A DNA stretch of 64,000 nt, taken from NCBI RefSeq assembly GCF_036417845.1, contig NC_089981.1, forward strand, positions 38,818,668 through 38,882,667, written 5' to 3'. The stretch comes from Apteryx mantelli. Its lineage: Eukaryota > Chordata > Aves > Apterygiformes > Apterygidae. Positions 60,218 to 64,000 of the stretch are shown one piece after another. The translations under genes were made by a program, and so were the position numbers. Each line of letters starts with the position of its first letter. The first letter of the stretch is position 1. The notes under the pieces were generated by a model. That model searched no databases and had not been told where the DNA came from. It worked only from the letters and a program-made list of their open reading frames with translations.

Positions 60218-63200
60218 GTCAGTAAGATTCAAATCCCACTTGTGTAGTCTGTCTGGTGTGTTTCAGTGTAATGTTGGGAGAAAAGAGTATCTTTTCTTAA
60301 AGGATACTTTCCTTCTTTCCAGCTAGGCCTAAAGGTCTGTTTGTGTGTGTGTTTTTGTGTGTGTTTGTGTGTGTTGGTACCTCTGCTTTATCTGCTTGCA
60401 AAGCCAGCCTTCTCTCAACATGCACCATATGTATATCAGACATCAGATAGTGGTGATAGACTAACACCTAATAGTATATGGTTTTTGTATTTATCCTGTT
60501 CCAAAATATATATGCTGGTCCTGAGCACTAATCTAGGCTGTCTGACCTTGTCCTGCTTTAGCCTTGTTGTACTTCTTTCTTTGGAAATATCAAATTCCCT
60601 TAGGCATGGAGGAGTTCATAAGGGGAGAGACATGTGGTGCCCTAAAGGCCCCATGCAAATGTTTGTCCAAGAAGTTTAGTAGTACGGTGATAGTTGGTGA
60701 TGCTGATTTCTTTGGAATCAATTTTGTGGATGATGGAGGTGGTATCACCCATTGATATAGCACAACCCATGAGATGAAGGGAAATAATATTCCAAAGATT
60801 AATGTAATCCTAGTTTGGAAATTAAGAAATTTGATATTTAGCATTGGCATGCTTAAAAGTTTTATGGTTTCTGTGTTACTCATGAGCAGAATTATTCCAG
60901 AAACTACATCTTACTTGGTTTATAGAATTTGTGTTTTTGGTGAAACTCTACTGCTGAGATGGAATGATCAATACATTAATAGTAACTTGTCCTTCGTGTC
61001 CAGTTCATTCACTTTGTTGCACAGTGCCTGAGGTACCTTATTGCCTTAGCATCAGTAATGCTAAGGACCTGCTATTCCCAGGCCTGTAACCTTTCACCCA
61101 AGCTGCTTTTCCAGAGCCTCTGTGGCAGTTTTCCTGTGGTCCCATGATGTTATTCTGGTCTCATGGCTTTGCACCTGCAAACCCTGATACTGTTCTGCCA
61201 GGTTCTCCTGCGAAGTGACTGCCACTGGTGTGAGAGTCGACCCTTTTTTCCTCTCTCCTTCACTCCGTGTTTTGCATATACTGGTTTATACTAGAGAAAA
61301 CCATGCATAGTGCACAGTAACAGATAATAGTCCTTAACATGCTTGGTAAATACTAGCCAGTAATCCATGTGCAGAGACTTAACAGCCAACCAGTATGCAA
61401 CACTGATGGCTTGTTAGCATGCTCCCACCAGAGTGAACAGTGTCACAAGCAAGGACAGCCAGCAGGGAGTGTGAGCGGGTCCTGATGGAAAAGTATGTAG
61501 TACTCGGGCAGAAGCAGGGTGAAAACTGTCATCTTCATCACCTTCATTGTTGCCACCTGCTACATTGGAGAGAGCCCCCAGAGCGGCATGCTTGTCTGGG
61601 ACCTCAGTTGCTGCTCTTCCTGGCTGACTACTGAGGAGTTTTCCCATTTCCCCCATCTCTCTTTCTCTCTCCTCTTTTTGTTTTTGTTTTTCCCCAAAAG
61701 TAATTTTCATCATTAGAGTCAGTGTATGCCGTCAGCTGCAGACCCCACTAATAAGTCTTCTTGCACATGAATTTGTCTCAACATCCTCTGTGCAACAGCT
61801 TGAATCTAGGAAAAACTGTTAGCTGGATTCTCAGATGCATTCAGTCCTTTTTCTAACAACAACTGATTTCTCAGATATGGCAGCTATTTTCCTTAAGCAG
61901 GCTGCTGCTGTGGGGTGCCTGAGCATGCACCTCTTTTGCCTTATGGCTTCGAGATGCACAGTGTGAGCGTATGTTCACCACACATATACATCACAGGATG
62001 AATGGGAATTCATCTTTGTGTACCAGTGACTTTTTCTAATGCTACCTTCCATCCATGTGTACCTTGTGGATTTTTAATATCTTCGTCCAACCACCATTCA
62101 GGTTTCTTTACTGTCCTGGAGAAAAACATGTTAGTCCATTAACATGACATCTCTCGCTTTCTTAAACATGGGACAGGAAGAGATAGGGAGTTGAAGTTCA
62201 GAATTCAGTCTTTTCTATTTGATAAGATCAGTCAGTCTGCTCCAGGCTGCCACTCTGACCATTAGTCAACTTGGGCTGCTCAGTGTCATTCTCTCAGCAT
62301 TGGCACTAGCCTCCGTACTAAGCCAGTTAGAGGGAGGTTAAACTTTGCCTTGAGGAGATTCACTTGGTTTCCCTTTCCTCAGAGCAGTAAAGCTGAGATG
62401 CATCCAGTCCTTACAGTTGCCCGTCTTCAGATGAGTGAAATTTATGCCTTGGCACTTGCTCACTCAAAGTCACAACAAAGTGCTATCAGCATGTATCACC
62501 ATCTTCTTCTGGAGCAGCCATTCAGCTGGTAGCCCCCCAGCTCCTCTAGCCATTGCCAGCTGTCTTCACTCCTGAACTACTGTCCACCATTCCCAGCATG
62601 TTTCAGTGTGTTTAAGCTTATGCATCACCTAGGTCTATCACCTGATTGTGTCCCTTACAATGTGATTCTTCACTCCTCGTCCTCCCCAGCCCTTGTCCTT
62701 GCCACCAGCACTGCAACTTTAGGAGTGAAGTAGTCCCCCAGCTCTGGGGTCAGTTCTGCTTTTGAAAGTGCAGCTTCAATCTTCCATCAAGAGATCTCCC
62801 TTTTCCTGGCACTTCTCTTCCTGTATCCAGACATTAAGTCTGGACAGCATTATGATTTAAGACTTACAGTGTTATTATCCATATAATAGGAGGATTTGTT
62901 TCAGTGGGTACTTTCACAGTTCTTCAAATGACAAAGAACCATAATATAGCTTGATGGACATCACAAGTGTTGCTTTGTTAATAAGGCCATTCTGCAGCCC
63001 TGAGATCACTTTGGAAAGCCATTGCTTCCAGTTCATGTTGAGAGAATTGGAGAGAAATTATCAGTCCCTAAGGGAAATGGATTTTATCAACATTTGTCCT
63101 GCTCTTTCATTTCTCTCTCTAAGGTGGATGTTTTCGCATGGCAATAACTCCATTTCATCATCACTACTTTTGTTCTCAGACAAGATGACTGGTGGTTCCA

Positions 63201-64000
63201 GGTCTTTCCAGTTAGTTTGTTTGAAGCTTCTTAGGTCATCTTCAAGGTGCTAAACAACACCCATATCTAGGGACTGTTGTTTCCTTACTTTGATTTGGTT
63301 GTTTTTCAGAGAATTTACGAAAGCAGTGTCTGTAAACAGTACAGTCCATTCACCTGGGCCTTAAAGCAAATGTTCTGAAGTCAGAAACCTACATTATTAT
63401 CATACAGCAGTTATTGACTCCCAGATGATAAGAGCGCTCTTGCTGCTGGTCCCAGAATATTTTATGCTTCACTCAGCACTTGACCTCTTGGCAACTACCT
63501 CATGAAAGTGTATCTCTCCTAGAGCATGTGACAACTTTGTGTTACCTCATACTGATCTTTCCTGTACTTTATATACATTCCTTGCTCTGCACCATCCCTA
63601 CAAGCAAGTTGCCGTTCCTCAAGGTACAAGGAGGCCCTTAGGCCCCATCATGTGGTGGCAGCCATGTCTGCAGGGGAATGCCCTCTGTGTTCCTTCTGAC
63701 TTTACAAGTAGTGATATTTGTATATTCCTTTAAGGTTTAGAAAATATTATGTAGTTTCATTGCACCATGCTTGCGTTGTCATGAGGAGCAGCAGCTTTGT
63801 GCCAGTGCTTTGGAGATTGAGGCCATCTGGAGGACAGAGCTTTCCTGCTTTGCTTATGTGGTGATGACAGAATGATACAGTTTAGGAGAGATTCCCTGCT
63901 TCCTCAAGATGACACTTGCTTTAAGTTGTAGGTGTGGACAGAACAGGACTCTCTGAAGTTCACACATGTCAGTCCTTTAGATCTGCTGGATGAGCTGTGT
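60218..64000 (+). other. CTTN: CTTN intron, partial (>3.78 kb)
   Basis: Starts with a TG-rich tract (about 60335-60375). I looked for the next expected exon (EQAKAK...TPP, then SSPVY) and did not find it. A minus-strand stretch at about 63064-63300 stays open for about 60 codons but is unrecognised. Confidence 0.6.

Overview
The window is a piece of vertebrate nuclear genome, most likely avian. It carries two adjacent protein-coding genes on the + strand, both broken into small exons with GT-AG introns. The genes are PPFIA1 (liprin-alpha-1, 5' end off the window) and CTTN (cortactin, 3' end off the window). The PPFIA1-CTTN order matches the conserved neighbourhood known from human 11q13. The bird assignment rests on short introns, the 2.6 kb gap between the genes, and cortactin residues that match the chicken-type protein as I remember it. 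A non-avian sauropsid cannot be excluded from the sequence alone.

Positions 1-40300 hold PPFIA1 from the exon starting EFAALTKEL to the stop at 37445 and a 3' UTR of about 2.6 kb with a cluster of AATAAA signals near 40174-40280. Twenty-five constitutive coding exons join without frame error into 1120 codons: an N-terminal coiled-coil half, a low-complexity middle, three SAM domains and the PDZ-ligand tail VRTYSC. Four further phase-0 cassette exons (7365-7439, 16894-16923, 28309-28371, 28883-28909), an alternative C-terminus, and a stop-free 117-nt intron inside SAM1 point to many protein isoforms.

Positions 40300-42860 are intergenic. A strong CpG island at about 42860-43760 is the CTTN promoter and first non-coding exon. 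CTTN coding exons run from the ATG at 46638 to 60217. They encode the Arp2/3-binding acidic N-terminus, six and a half 37-residue F-actin-binding repeats and most of the helical segment (391 codons). The proline-rich and SH3 exons lie beyond 64000.

Non-genic items are a decayed pogo/Tigger-type DNA transposon (minus strand, in a PPFIA1 intron), a 45-bp near-perfect palindrome in the same intron, an 11-bp minisatellite, and several short repeats. Liprin-alpha-1 (focal adhesion and LAR phosphatase scaffold) and cortactin (branched-actin regulator) both act at the cell cortex, but nothing in the sequence shows shared regulation. I found no mobile gene cassette, CRISPR array or RNA gene.
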